Origin: Ectobius pallidus
Taxonomy: Eukaryota; Arthropoda; Insecta; Blattodea; Ectobiidae
NCBI GenBank assembly: GCA_964059195.1
Contig: CAXKWD010000002.1
Span: 153,715,042-153,779,041, forward strand
Length of the DNA: 64,000 nucleotides
Reading direction: 5' to 3'
Below, in pieces: positions 21,141-32,596 of the stretch. Numbering within the stretch: position 1 is the first letter of the stretch; each line of letters starts with the position of its first letter. The notes under the pieces were generated by a model. The model had not been told where the DNA came from and ran no database searches. It worked only from the letters and a program-made list of their open reading frames with translations. A program made the translations under genes and the position numbers.

Positions 21141-22575
21141 TGACAATCTTTAATCAAATGTCCACCTTTATTGCAAAAATAACAAGTTGTTGTCTCGAAT
21201 TGATTCTCCCTTCTGTTAAACAGTGGAGTACTTTGGTTACCATTGAAGAATCTGGTGTTAGACTAAAAATGGGATCCCTCCCCCGTCTTTGAGCATAAGT
21301 ATTACTACTAGCAGAAGTGACATCAAAATTTTCACGAGGAACCTGCCCCCTTGAAACCTATCAACTTGATTACTGTTGCTAATGGCATCTCTCAGATTAG
21401 AATTCAAACGAACTTGGCACTGAACAGGCAGTTTCTTACTATGAACATTATCAACCTGACTATGCTGAAAGCTCGATGTAGCTGGTAAGACTGGTGTATG
21501 GCTATCTGAACAAGCAACCTCCGCAACATGAGAAATCAGGTCGGAGAATTGATCAAAAGAAGTGGGTTTTTGGGCAAAAGTGAGGCAAGATCTCATGCCC
21601 GAGAGAATCACCTGTATTGTTTGTAATTCGTAATCTGAAAAACTGCAGCGTGAAACCAAATATCTTTTATCAAGTCTGATAAGAGCTCTCCTATTCTTGA
21701 AGGCATATAATAGTACTCAATCAATAAATTGTGCCTAAGATGAGACGGAATGAAATGCACTAATATCTGAACATGAAAGGAAGACACCGAATGACCAAGA
21801 CTCATGGCACTAGAAAGAAAGTCGAGAACTCTACCCAAAACTACCCCCAAAAGCAGTAGTAATACAATACTATCCTTTACTTTAAAACAAGCTGCCTGTT
21901 GTTGAAAAGTAACTAAAAATCTCAAAACATACACTACTCCTGGAATCTGAGATATAGCAAACATGGATTGTATGTCAATTAACCTCTGCAGTGGATGAGG
22001 AATTCTAAGCGGCACATAAAAGAAGCCAAGACAGGAGGAGGAGATGACGTCATATTTCTAACTAACGGGGAAGACATCAAAGTTACCTCAGCCAAACGTT
22101 GGTCAAGCATATCTGCCACCGGATTAGGGCTATCCAGTATATGTGTGTGAGGTTGCAGAGTATGATTATCCACCAAATCGACCAACTCTGACTTGGAAGC
22201 AGAAAGTAAAGGGCAGAGCTCTTGATGGAGTAAAAAAGATTACTATTAGGCAATTCCCTCAACAGAAACAAACAGTTCTCTACATGCTACAACCGATGGC
22301 AGAAACGTTTTTTTCTGTTTGACAGAAGAGTTAGGATCAGTTGACAGATCACCTGCCAGATCAATGAACTCAGCAACTTTGGAGTTCAGGGCTGTGGCAT
22401 CCTCTGTCAAAATAACCTGATTAAGATCGGGTACTGTAACTACAACTTGTTTAATCAAGGTAAACAAGGCAGGCACGTCTTAACGCTTCACTAACTGGTA
22501 CACCACGAGAGCGAATTTCAAGATAAGCTCATCCTTTCTTAAAGGGTCCCAGGAAAAAGTATTATGGGGGGCCAT
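21141..22575 (-). pseudogene. Gypsy gag with CCHC zinc knuckle, decayed
   Basis: The likely start is at 22575 (MAPHNTFSWDPLRKDEL) and soon meets a stop near 22482. Gag-like helices continue through 22476-22246 and 21659-21258 in broken frames. Close to the 3' end a zinc knuckle CYFCNKGGHLIKDC (C-x2-C-x4-H-x4-C, about 21142-21183) supports the assignment to a nucleocapsid. Downstream lies the protease. The gag body itself is recognised by context only. Confidence 0.72.
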
Positions 22576-22579
22576 CGTG

Positions 22580-23320
22580 AATTTCTAGTCAACCCAAAGA
22601 CCACAGATGAATGAATAATTGAAAACCTTTGTGCAATGCGAACTCTGACCAAACAAGATCAATAATACTACTACTTGTGGCGGTTTTTTGTTGTAGGTTA
22701 TTATTAGTACTTGGTTTTTATTCACTATTGTGAGTAAGCATCTCACTATTTGACTTCAAAAAATCTTTACTTTAAGAAAACCTACTTTGACCAAGAATAT
22801 CTTAAAGGAATTCCAATACTAAGGAATTTACACAAAACAAATTTAGATCAACTTCTTTGACAGCAATAGACTAAACAATTCTCAGTGATCAATAATGTAA
22901 GTTCTGCTCACCACTAGTTACTTTAGATATAAGAACACCAAACTGTCTCATTACGCATTAAATCTTCTTTACCCCACAATTATTGGTCAAGAAACTTAAT
23001 GAAGCATATCACAGGAACCCCCCCAAAAAAGGTAGTAGGATCATAACTGATCTCACATGATAAAAAACTACAATATTTTTAAAATCACAATTTCAGAAAA
23101 CAAATGTAAATTTATATTTTATACTTCATTAACTATATTGTAAATATAAATGACTGAATGCTTTAAATTTGCTAACCCAAAATAATTGGGTAATAATTAT
23201 TGCCTAAGATCAGCTTGTCTAGACTGTTCCGGGAATATGAAAAAGAATCCAGCAAAAATATCATACCCAGAATATGGAATTCTTTGCTAAGTAAGTATTG
23301 AATGACTTAGTGATGACTAT
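22580..23320. other. Region upstream of gypsy gag; expected 5' LTR not proven
   Basis: A 5' LTR should lie here. A tRNA-binding-like word starting TGGTCAGAG occurs in minus orientation near 22640-22660. I found no matching LTR copy on the other side of the element. Confidence 0.35.
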
Positions 23321-23324
23321 TTTG

Positions 23325-23590
23325 ATCATCATCATCCCTGCAGGGATTAGGCATTAATGCCTGTTCCGTCTTCACAGTTTTATGCCCATCTTTTCCTCGG
23401 ACGTCCAACATCTCTCCTTCCTTGAGGTTGATACATATTTACTAGGACTGGGATTCTTCTGTTATTCATATGGCCTAAGTGGACTCTCCAGTTATTTTTA
23501 TATTCTTCTATTTTCTCATTTATGCTTTATATATTTAATTCTTCCCTTATATCCTCATTCCGGATCTTATCCATCCTTGACTATTTTGAT
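23325..23590 (-). pseudogene. RTE-like LINE 3' end fragment
   Basis: The minus strand encodes the characteristic C-terminus: KIRNEDIREELNI, EEYKNNWRVHLGHMNNRRIP and GRRDVGRPRKRW. A short (GAT)n tail at 23330-23340 follows. Two stops interrupt it. Only the last 250 bases of the element are present. Confidence 0.83.
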
Positions 23591-23789
23591 AAGAGTGCAA
23601 ATTACATAAGCCAAAAATTTATATGACTGATATTCAAGAAGAGATAACGCAAGAATAGTGTAGTTACACTTAATCACTTTAATTGATAAGGAGAATCTCA
23701 ATATCTGTTAATACTCCTTTCTTCCATGAAGCCAAAGATGCTCACATCAATTACTACACCATTGTGTAATGTTATACATATATATATAT

Positions 23790-24235
23790 ATAGGCCACTG
23801 CAATGGAACTAGATCAGATTTAATCAAAGCCAACGGTCTACAGTTCATTATGACTATAATAAATTTTACTTTAAAATCAGCACTATTTAGCACTAATCTT
23901 GAAATTATCTACACCAGTAACCGCAATGAAGCTAGATTATTTCTACTCAAAGCTAACATTCTACAGTTCAATATGACAATTAGAAATTTTAATTTAGAAT
24001 CATTATTCTTCAAATATTTTCAGAATTCCATAAATCTTGAAATCTTGAAATCTGCTATACCAGTAACACAGTGAAGCTAGATTAATGTTACTCGAAGCTG
24101 ACGGTCTACAGTTCAATATGACAATTAGAAATTTTAATTTAGAATCACTATTTTTTAAATACTTTTAGAATACCATAAATCTTGAAATATGCTACACCAG
24201 TAACCGCAAAGAAGCTAGATTTGCCTCAGTGATCA
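23790..24235 (+). repeat. Minisatellite with ~120-145 bp units
   Basis: Three and a half units share GAAGCTAGATT (at 23928, 24073 and 24211, with a variant at 23808) and CTACAGTTCAATATGAC. Spacing is 120, 145 and 138 bases. It follows a short TA run. It lies in the intron shortly before exon B. Confidence 0.8.
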
Positions 24236-24489
24236 ACCAGCTCTCTTGAATTTGAAAGAACAGCTTAGCTTATTTCTAGGAAAACAGTACTAGATATTTT
24301 AATTTTCTTGTAAATTACTAGCATTGTAAAAGGGATATATATTGAATAATGTGTTTTTTAATAAATTGATATATGAATGAAAAGAAGCAGAGCAAGTTGC
24401 ACTGTACTGGAATATCTGGAGTTACTTGTGGAAATAGATTTTCACAGTATATTTGTAATTTTTATTTTTTATTTTTTTATTTGTAACAG

Positions 24490-24614
24490 AGCCATCGGAC
24501 AGCAACACAACAGCTGAGATTTCAGAATACAGTGATCAGAACAAAGAGGTAGTTCACTTTTCACAATCAGCAGGCAATGGAAATGCAGTAGTGGTGGAGT
24601 CCATTCCAAAACAG
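24490..24614 (+). CDS. Host gene exon B (125 bp)
   Basis: The acceptor is a T-rich tract ending GTAACAG and the donor is CAG before GTAAGC, a strong match to consensus. The frame enters in phase 1 and leaves in phase 0. With the last base of exon A it gives GAG (Glu). It reads EPSDSNTTAEISEYSDQN to AVVVESIPKQ without stops. Acidic and Ser-rich, with no known domain. The phase agreement with exons A and C is the main support. Confidence 0.85.
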
Positions 24615-24794
24615 GTAAGCATAAGATTTGTTAATAAAAACACTGAACTCTTGTAGTAGCACGTTAACCTCAGGAGGGTTAAGGTTTAAGGTGATTGCAG
24701 TCACTGCAGTTACATAATATTTAACAAGCAATTGAAATACTGCCCTAAATATGTTCTAGCTTGGAGTACCTTCAGATCCAAACCTAACAGAATC

Positions 24795-24950
24795 TGCACT
24801 AACAAAATACACAAAGAGAAAAAAATAATAAAAAGTATTAAAAATTTAAATTCAGGAAAGACTAGGAAAAAATGCACTAACAAAATACACAAAGAGAAAA
24901 AAATAATAAAAAGTATTAAAAATTTAAATTCAGGAAAGACTAGGAAAAAA
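24795..24950 (+). repeat. Perfect tandem duplication, 2 x 78 bp
   Basis: 24795-24872 and 24873-24950 are identical by eye, an A-rich unit with ACACAAAGAG and ATTCAGGAAAG words. A perfect copy implies a recent event or an assembly artefact. It lies in the 607-bp intron between exons B and C. Confidence 0.9.
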
Positions 24951-25221
24951 TGAAAATAGTAGCTAAACCCTAAATACAGAGGTGCTGCAAATCTTAAGTT
25001 AACGATTACTTTTGATTATTTGTGACAAATTGTTACCATTACATACATGTAGGCCTATTAGTTACAAGAATTATTCCCCACCTCTAAATTCATAATCAGA
25101 TCCAAGCTTCAGAATATTTACAAAATTTGAACTGTAATTCTGTTCACAAGAAAAAATATTTATAAGCTAACATCAGTACCGCCCATCTTCAAATCTTGTT
25201 TTTATTATTTGTAAATTTCAG

Positions 25222-25348
25222 ACTACTACTTTAAGTGAGCAAGTGCTTAGTGCCAGCATAGGGGAACATCTGACAAGCTTCCTGCCGCCTGGGATAAGTT
25301 CTAGTTCTGGAGACAGTACTGCGGTAACAGTGGAACCCAGCAATATGG
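25222..25348 (+). CDS. Host gene exon C (127 bp) with GC donor
   Basis: The acceptor is TAAATTTCAG. The exon reads TTTLSEQVLSASIGEHLTSF to STAVTVEPSNM in phase 0 and ends one base into the next codon at ATGG|GCAAGT. GCAAGT is the usual form of GC-AG donors. If it is not spliced, the frame ends at TAA two codons later. Both downstream candidate exons (52545 and 63942) require the phase this donor gives, which supports splicing. Confidence 0.8.
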
Positions 25349-25359
25349 GCAAGTAATCT

Positions 25360-28085
25360 TTCTGTGGAATTTGTACCTAAAACCAGAAATGACAACATGC
25401 AGTAAATCTCTTCTAACTGGCAATGGGGGATATGCACAAAAAAGAGTATGAAGTTCTTACTGGCAGAGTTCAAATTTGTACTTGCAGTTGTGTGCATAAA
25501 AAGCCTGTGGACTCCTCCACCCACTGCGCCCACGTGACAAGACGCTCTTTGTACTCTGTTGCTTAGTGCCAGCTTAAATTCTGCATGCAATAAGACCGAG
25601 CGGCGGGAGTATTAAGTAGGAAATTTGTGTGCTACCAAAACGGACACTCACTTCACTCACTGCATGCTACTTGGGTGATTCGCGCCGAATATATGGACAT
25701 TCCAGAAAGAATGAAAACGACAAATAATGTACGGACAGCCCCCTGGCATTGCAGATGTGCCGCAAACAACCCCTGCGTCTAATCGTTACGAAGATTTACG
25801 AAAATAAAATACTTAAATTTTTATTTTTAATCCCTCTGCCAGTACTAGGTACTAGGGGTCTAACGATTTTGTTTAAATTTTGTAATTTAGGTGTTAATGC
25901 TAAGAGCTAAACTTTTATTTCATATATTTTTTTTTTGCAAAAATTCTCTGACGGGCATCGTTCATAGAAACTCAATCTTGTCTGGTAAATGATAAAGCTT
26001 TGCATCAGGCTAATACAACTGAATACCTATTCTCTACAACATGGCCCCTTATTCTGTATTAGAATTTGACGAAAGGTGTATTGCCACGCCTTGGTTATAC
26101 AAAAGCATGCGATTGCGTTTATTAAGATTTTACTTGGATTGTGTATCCTTCAGGGATGCGAACGAGGTACGTCAACGACTTTCTTTTCATTTTTACAAGC
26201 ACTTTATTTGAAGAAAATTTCATTTTACTTAATTTTCTTGAAATAGGTTTAACAATTTTATGGGCTTATTATGTAGGCCACTATAATATATTATACTAAG
26301 AGCTAAAACTTTTATTTGAAGAACTTCTCCCAAGAAATTCTCTGAAGGCTAGTTATAAACCATTCATTTTATACATAGACTTGGATTTTTTGGTCTTGCC
26401 TCGCGAATAATGCGACTTGGAAATGACGCTGATACAAGTGAATGCGCACTACTGCAACTCTGCACCTGGATAGGCTATATTAAGGGTTGAGGGAGTTATA
26501 TGAATGTTTCATATCACAGTTTAAAAATAGTAATTACATTTAATGTTGTAAACAGGGCCTATGTTATAATGAATTTTCGTTAAACTAATTTAATCCTAAA
26601 ATATTACGGAAATAAATATTTTCATTTATTATATTACTTCACTTAAAAGTTTCTTGTGAATACCTGTATTATAGTGATTATTATTGTAAACTTCTAAAAA
26701 CTAATTCTTGCATATTAGGAAAATAATTATCTCGTTTATATTGTACTGTTGAAATTTGGTGGGCTTGTTCCCGGTTTTCTTCATATCTATTTTGTTTTAT
26801 ATTCTGGTTTTCATGTTTTGGACTTTTTTTTTGTACATGTGTTTCTGTTAGTTTAAAATTAAATGTTGAGTTTATGCGTGTAACAACTGTTTTCATAGTT
26901 TCTGCTTTTTTTTTTAGCCCAACTACTGATAACTGGGATTTTGCGAAAACAATTTTGTTTTGTTTCAAAATTTCAGTGAAAACTGAATGGAATTCCAGCC
27001 CTTCTTCCATTGCGGTATGTGCTGTGATGTAAATGACCTTTCTATGAAGTCCTTCTTTGTTAAACTTAAAGGAGATCTGATCAAATTAATTTTCTTCCTC
27101 TTCCTTAACGCTGATGTGGCTGTGATTTAAATGCCGTACTGTGAGAAGACCCTTGTTTGTTTTCATAGCTTTGTTTATGCAGGTGCATGTTTCGTGTGGA
27201 TTGCCTGAGTAGAAACTATCTGCCATGAGTCGTTGAGATGTTTTTTTGCATACAACTTGTGAGTGACTACACTTCTCAGCAAGAAGACGCTCATACTTTG
27301 ATGTTGACGGATACCAGGATACAGAATCCTATTATCAGAATTATATGTGAATGTCACCTGTTGCAAATCACTGGTCCTCATACAGCATACATAAATTTCA
27401 ATGTGAGAAGCAGTATTTCCAGCAGAGCCCCTATTGCTTTAATGAACTTTGAGTTTAGGTTAGTTTGAGCTTAATTTTATACCATGGAAGACGTAACCTT
27501 CTTTCCAAAGAAAGCCGGCTATAATTAAATGTTATAGGTTGAGAACAGTTATTTCATTTTCTTGAACATATTCTGAAATTAATGGAAACCGTACAGTTTT
27601 CTATTTAAATGTAGTATTGCTCCCTGTATAAATTGCTCTGGCTGTTAGGCGTGGCCTTAAAACAGGATAAAGAATGTTATTCACAGGACCAAATGGGAAA
27701 CACCATGATAAAAATATAGAACAGAGGACTGTGTTGCTGGATACAGAGATCCCGTCTTATGAACAAGCATAGAAACATCAGCTTTACTGAAGGAATACTT
27801 CAATAACAACAATAGAAATGCAATGAAGCTTGTAACTTAACACTATGAAATAATTATGAATGTTCATAGAAACACTTTTAACACAATGAGCATTATGATG
27901 CTATGAATGTCACATACACACTAAACAATGGAAAATTGTTGGTATGACCTAATTAGACAATAACAAATGTTTTAAGATGATGAAAGACCAAACTATTATT
28001 CAGAGAGATAAAACTAAGTAACGAGTTATGAGGTTTTGTGCCTTATTAGATACAGATGACTATAAGACAAAGACTTGGCAGTTAA
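25360..28085. other. Large intron portion, mostly unassigned
   Basis: No intact gene is seen. Two diverged copies of a block with TAAGAGCTAAA and CTTTTATTT lie near 25900 and 26300. A minus-strand frame at 26681-27010 (GLKKKAETMKTVVTRINSTF) faintly resembles a Myb/SANT-like DNA-binding helix set, as in transposon-derived proteins, but this is weak. The 28-kb intron continues through the elements that follow. Confidence 0.4.
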
Positions 28086-28087
28086 CA

Positions 28088-28451
28088 CATGAGGGCGTTA
28101 AAGCCAAAGTGGTGTAAGTCATGTTTTAAAAATGTTTAACCTGAGTATTGCAATGCAATGTTGCGGTGCAGATATGTTAGCAGGAAGAGTCGTGTAAGTC
28201 CTATTATGTTCATACACTAAGTATTTATATATATATATATATATATGTATGTGTATATGTATATATGTATATATATACTGTGTGTATATGTATATATATA
28301 CTGTATGTATATGTATATATATACTGTATGTATATACGTAGATGGGAGGACAATATTAGGAGAGATTATTATAATGCATCTAAAAAAGCCTTCTGTTTCT
28401 CTAAATGCATAAAACAAGACTTACACCACTTTGGCTTTTACCCCCTCACAT
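28088..28451. mobile_element. MITE with ~40-bp inverted ends around a TA/TG microsatellite
   Basis: The left arm (28088-28127) and right arm (28410-28451) share AAAGCCAAAGTGGTGTAAGT in inverted orientation plus flanking T-rich words. The centre is a (TA)n/(TGTATA)n array at 28220-28335. No protein. No clear target duplication, so the superfamily is not assigned. Confidence 0.75.
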
Positions 28452-28597
28452 AATAACAGCCCTATAGAGGCTGGAGCACAAGCAACGTGTGTCCAGCTAG
28501 ATGGCAGCCATGTCAAACTTCTCTACAAAGACAAGCTGGGTCTTGTGAAGCTAGCATGCGATACTGCACATGCTGCTACTGCATGTGCACGTGTATG

Positions 28598-28682
28598 TGT
28601 GAGAGAGACAGAGAGAGACGAGAGAGGAATAGAGAGAGGGGGAGAGAGACAGAGAAACTGAGATAGAGAGGAGAGGGGAAGA
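28598..28682 (+). repeat. GA-rich microsatellite
   Basis: Imperfect (GAGA)n with GACAGAGAG variants between the MITE and the 3' end of the next LINE. On the minus strand it is the (CT)n that follows the LINE. Confidence 0.85.
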
Positions 28683-28689
28683 ATATCTT

Positions 28690-29331
28690 TCTAAGTATTT
28701 TCCTTTTTGAAGCTATCAACTTTATTTTGCGTTTTCTTTGAGAGGGTCCAGTTTTCACTTCCACTTGTTATAATCCTTCTGATCAATGTTTTGTGTAGCA
28801 TTACTCGATTCTTCCAGTTGACATCGTTTTTCAGCAGTGGTAAAACTGAATAATAAGCCTTATTGGCTGCTTGCATTCTATGTTGTATTTCTATTAGTTC
28901 CTCTTTCTCTCCATTGAGGAGGACATCCAGATATTTATATTCTTCTACCACTTGTATGTTTTGGTTCTGAGTTTGAATTTTATCTCGAATGTTGAGATCT
29001 GTTCTATTTTGTATCATAGCTTTTGTTTTATTTTCATTTATTTTTAAGCCAGCTTCCTTTCCTGCATCTTGCAGTTGTTGTAGGGATTCTCTTACTGAAT
29101 CCACTGATCTTCCCATCAAATTTAGGTCAACAGCATACCCTGCTATTTGGATACATTTATACTCCAAAGTGTCTTTAGTATTTATGTGTGCCTTCTTAAT
29201 TACATATTCCAGGGATGAGGTTGAAAAGCAATGGGGCCAGCCCATCATCTTGCTTTAGGCCTTGTTTCACCTGGAAGAATTTACCCAATTCTCCTTGAAT
29301 TTGTATGCACGATGATGCTTCTCTAATTGTT
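28690..29331 (-). pseudogene. LINE C, RT 3' part (below the hAT insertion)
   Basis: The minus strand encodes the second half of a reverse transcriptase: ASSCIQIQGELGKFF, KQGLKQDDGLAPLLFN, a mutated catalytic box AGYAVDLNL in place of YADD, INENKTKAM and SGSENWTLSKKTQNKVDSF. It joins the 5' part at 30180-30870 when the hAT is removed. Loss of the second catalytic Asp residue and several stops make it inactive. Confidence 0.85.
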
Positions 29332-29339
29332 ATCTCTAC
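29332..29339. repeat. Target duplication of hAT, left
   Basis: ATCTCTAC, repeated exactly at 30172-30179. Confidence 0.9.
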
Positions 29340-30171
29340 TAGAGGTGTACATATTCTGATTTTAGCTTGCTTGCCCCTTGGAAATTCTGCAACCAGCCAC
29401 AGCTTTTAACTTGCTTGACAAGAGAGCAAGCCAGATTGCTACGATACTGTCGCTATGAGTCACAAGCTCTTCATAACCTGGTGGGTTTCACGGGGCTAAA
29501 GAAACTGCAAGGCCTGGCGGAAAGAATATGAAACTGGGTATATCAGTGCACTGGTAAGTCGTACAGTTACATAGTTGAGGAACTTCAGATGTGTTTATAG
29601 AGTTCAAGTAAAAGGAGCATGGAGAATTTTACCCTGAAGGAAGCTGAGGAGAAACTAAAATGTGAAGAGTTTGAATTATCAATGAACAAAGGTACTACTC
29701 TGGCATGGGAAAAATTTTCAAGCATTTTCGAGAAAACATAAAAAAATCAATAATAACAATAACTGTAATAAAAATAATAAATGTGTTAAGACGCTAAAAC
29801 GATTCTTAATACTTTATCCACTTTTTATTTACCTACATGGTGATTTTCTTCTACCAGCATGTAGAAAAGCAAGAAAGTATTACCTACACTTAGCAACTAC
29901 AGTTGTTTAGCTGATAAGAATGTCGCAAGCTACATTGAATTTCTTCTACCAGCATGTAGAAAAGCAAGAAAGCATTACCTACACTTCGCAACTACAGTTG
30001 TTTAGCTGATAAGAATGTTGCAAGCTTATTCAGGCATGCATAAATTGGGTTCAACCTAACCCATCCAAGCCTAAAGAAACCTGCCTGCTTGCTAGTTGCG
30101 GTGCTTGCAACTTGCTTGCCTGGCGTTCAAGCGGGTATGGGCAAGCTAAAATCGAGATTTGTACACCTCTA
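29340..30171. mobile_element. Non-autonomous hAT element, 832 bp
   Basis: The ends read TAGAGGTGTACA outward on both sides, followed by similar CTCGATTTTAGCTTGC / TTCTGATTTTAGCTTGC subterminal words. An exact 8-bp duplication flanks it. These are hAT hallmarks. Removing it plus one duplication copy joins LIRLVEI to ITIREASSC in LINE C. A small frame (29619-29742, MENFTLKEAEEKLKCEEFEL) may be a transposase scrap. It also holds a 2 x 95-bp tandem duplication at 29846-30035. Confidence 0.93.
29846..30035 (+). repeat. Tandem duplication, 2 x 95 bp, inside hAT
   Basis: Two near-identical units begin TTCTTCTACCAGCATGTAGA and share CAACTACAGTTGTTTAGC. They differ at only a few bases. CTACCAGCATGTAGA is itself partly palindromic. 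Confidence 0.88.
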
Positions 30172-30179
30172 ATCTCTAC

Positions 30180-30870
30180 TAATCGTATAAGTTTGATAGG
30201 GATTTTAAAATATTCCATTATTTTTATTATTTTGTTTCGTTTAATAAGAGTTGTATGCCTTTGGAAGTCCACAAACATCTGTACCAATTTCATTTCCTTC
30301 CCAAAATTTCTCCATCGTCTGTCTTAGAGTAAAAATTGCATCAGTAGTAGATCTACCTCATCTAAACCCATTTTGATATGGTCCTAAAACTGGTTCTACC
30401 CATGATTCAAGTCTTCATTCTAAAACACTGGAAAAAAATCTTGTATGCTGTGGAGAGTAGAGATATGCCTCTATAATTACTACACTCCAGTTTGTCTCCC
30501 TTTTTATAAATTGGACATATAATACTTTTCTTCCAATTATTGGGTATGCATTCTATATTCCAAACTTTGATTAAAATTTCACAGAGAACGTTTAACAATT
30601 CATCCCCTCCATATTTCCAAATCTCTGATGGTATTTTCTCAAATCCCGGTGCTTTATTGTTTTTAAGCCAGCTAATATCCAGCCAGCCAGCCAGCTGTAT
30701 CTCCTTCTTTGTGGGAGGTTCTGTTGTTCCTTCTGGGATTCCACTTTCTGTACCTTCATTACCAGTATAGAAGGGATCCTCCTCATCTTCCTCCTCCACT
30801 GTATTTCAATTAAGTAGGTTCTCAAAATATTCTCTCCATCTACATTAAATTTGACTTGAAAAGGTTTGCA
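30180..30870 (-). pseudogene. LINE C, RT 5' part (above the hAT insertion)
   Basis: The minus strand shows the linker and the early RT: LAGWLDISWLKNNKAPGFEKIP, KKSIICPIYKKGDKLE and CSNYRGISLLSTAYKI. They are followed, with frameshifts, by GRSTTDAIFTLRQTMEKFWE. The reading continues into 29331 and below after the hAT is removed. An acidic stretch with EEEDEEDPF marks the upstream linker. Confidence 0.85.
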
Positions 30871-31405
30871 TCTGGTTTGAAAAGAGATAAAATAATAAGA
30901 GAGAATTAAAGCAAAAATATTTGCTTGACAAAGCTTAGTGGACTGTATTAAGATGCAGTCCCTTCCGAAATTGAAATGAAAGAATGAATAAATTAATACT
31001 AATTTATTAATTCTGACATCAACCTGTGAATAATAAAATACACTGAAACGGTAAAATACACTAAAAATTTGCACTGTTCACTGTTCTCTTGATGTATGAA
31101 TTTCTGGAGGTGTTGATGTCAACTTGAAGTAAGATGGTTCGGTGTTGATTTTAACTTGAAGTTACCCTCGATGAAATAAAGCCGCGTTCACACCTGTGCA
31201 ACGTTGCATGCGCACAAGAGGCTTGCGCCTGGCAGGTGGAGATGCAAGCCGGGGCATGCAACGGTGCAGGGTGAGGCATGCGTGGAATCTGTGCACACGG
31301 ACCTCCTTGCGCCGGTGGACGTTGGCGCAAGTAGCTCCCCATTTGAAACGGGGAGCTACGTGCAACAGTCGTGCGTCTTCCAAGGCTCTGCTCTGATTTT
31401 TCATT

Positions 31406-31645
31406 ATGGCGGAGTGGTCTAATGAAAAGAATATTGAGTTCGTGGAGGATTATCGCTCGTATCCGTGTTTGTGGATGGCTAGCTCCCCGGACTACAAGGA
31501 CAGGACAAAAAGGAGCGATTCCTTACAGTTTCTAAGGGAAAAATACGCTTTGGGAACAACGAAAGCGGTGCTAAATAAAATAAAAAGCCTCCGATCATAC
31601 TTTCGTAGAGTCCAGCAGAGTAGAGCAGTGGTATTATTTCAATGA
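31406..31645 (+). pseudogene. MADF (Myb/SANT-like) protein, truncated
   Basis: Begins MAEWSNEKNIEFVEDYRSYP and continues LWMASSPDYKDRTKRSDSLQ and TKAVLNKIKSLRSYFRRV. This is the MADF pattern: a start motif, x-Tyr-Lys-Asp-Arg, then the Lys/Arg-Ser/Tyr-Arg recognition helix. Harbinger elements carry such a second ORF, whose product helps the transposase bind DNA and enter the nucleus. At 79 codons it contains little more than the domain; the C-terminal region has been lost by deletion. Confidence 0.82.
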
Positions 31646-32329
31646 ATAGACCTTTTTAGGCTTTTTAAACAAACGAGTTTAGCCGTCTTCATAAAACATA
31701 ATAATGGACACTAATATGACACCGAAAATTGTTTATAATTTTGACAGAGTTATTCTAGTTCTCTCCCCCCCCCCCCCAAATAAGCAAGTAACTATTCCTT
31801 ATATTGGCACTCGAAAAATAGCATAAACAATTGAGATATTTACCCTTTTTAATGATACAATTATTCAATGCTCACTCAATTAACTTCCTATCTACTAAAA
31901 TAAGTTGACTGAAATTGTTTCTATATTACATTTCAAAGTATTTCAGACTGCTCAAGTTTCATTTCCTGCGATAGTTACAATAAACAATAACACGTGTGAA
32001 TTGATTCAACCGAGGGAAGAACTGAGGTCAATGATAACAACGTTGCTTTTGTTTTGGGAAGCAGAAGCCAAGGCCGACTTGGTTACATCAGTTAACATAA
32101 ACACTGACTTAATGGTTTATTCCTTTGATGCCGCCTGCCCATGCAATGAATAGCTGCACTATACAAAGACAAACAACAAAGCGATATATAGCCTACATTA
32201 TTAATTTCAGTGCGTTGTATAAATTTATTTGCATTACATCTTTTCTTGAAATGCACTAATTCACATTTATTTATTTTCTTTTGTATTAATTGGAAAATCT
32301 ATTTAAAAATAGTGTTTTTCTGCAAAAGT

Positions 32330-32592
32330 CCTCTTTAGCCCCTAGTCTAGTGGTTGCTGACTACGGACCCGCAAGTCTGGGTTCGAACCCCGGTACCTCC
32401 TCAAATTTTTCTGAGGTAGGGCCAACTGGAACGGGGTGCATTCAGTCTCGTGACACCAACCGAGGAGCTAATTCATAAAGAAGTAGCGGCTTCGGTTCAG
32501 TAAGCTATCAACAACTGCAGTAGGATTTGGCATGCTGACCACATGCCCTAATCCTGCCAGCTACCTATTCAAAATGTGACAATTATTACGCT
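32330..32592 (+). mobile_element. tRNA-derived SINE inside Harbinger
   Basis: The 5' head has pol III boxes: an A-box-like TAGTCTAGTGGTTGCTGA near 32343 and a perfect B box GGTTCGAACCCC near 32380. A tRNA-unrelated body follows (CTGAGGTAGGGCCAACTGG, then CACATGCCCTAATCCTGCC). The right boundary is approximate. It is not a working tRNA: the acceptor stem does not pair. Confidence 0.8.
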
Positions 32593-32596
32593 CATA

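Noticed and set aside
22640..22665. tRNA primer-binding site of the gypsy element
   Set aside because: A TGGTCAGAG-type word is in the right place and direction, but without paired LTRs and a sure tRNA match it stays unproven.
25559..25600. Repeat of the exon C words TTAGTGCCAGC as a second exon
   Set aside because: The match is eleven bases and the surrounding sequence has no splice sites or compatible frame.
32335..32402. A functional tRNA gene
   Set aside because: The A and B boxes are present but the acceptor arm does not pair and a SINE body follows.
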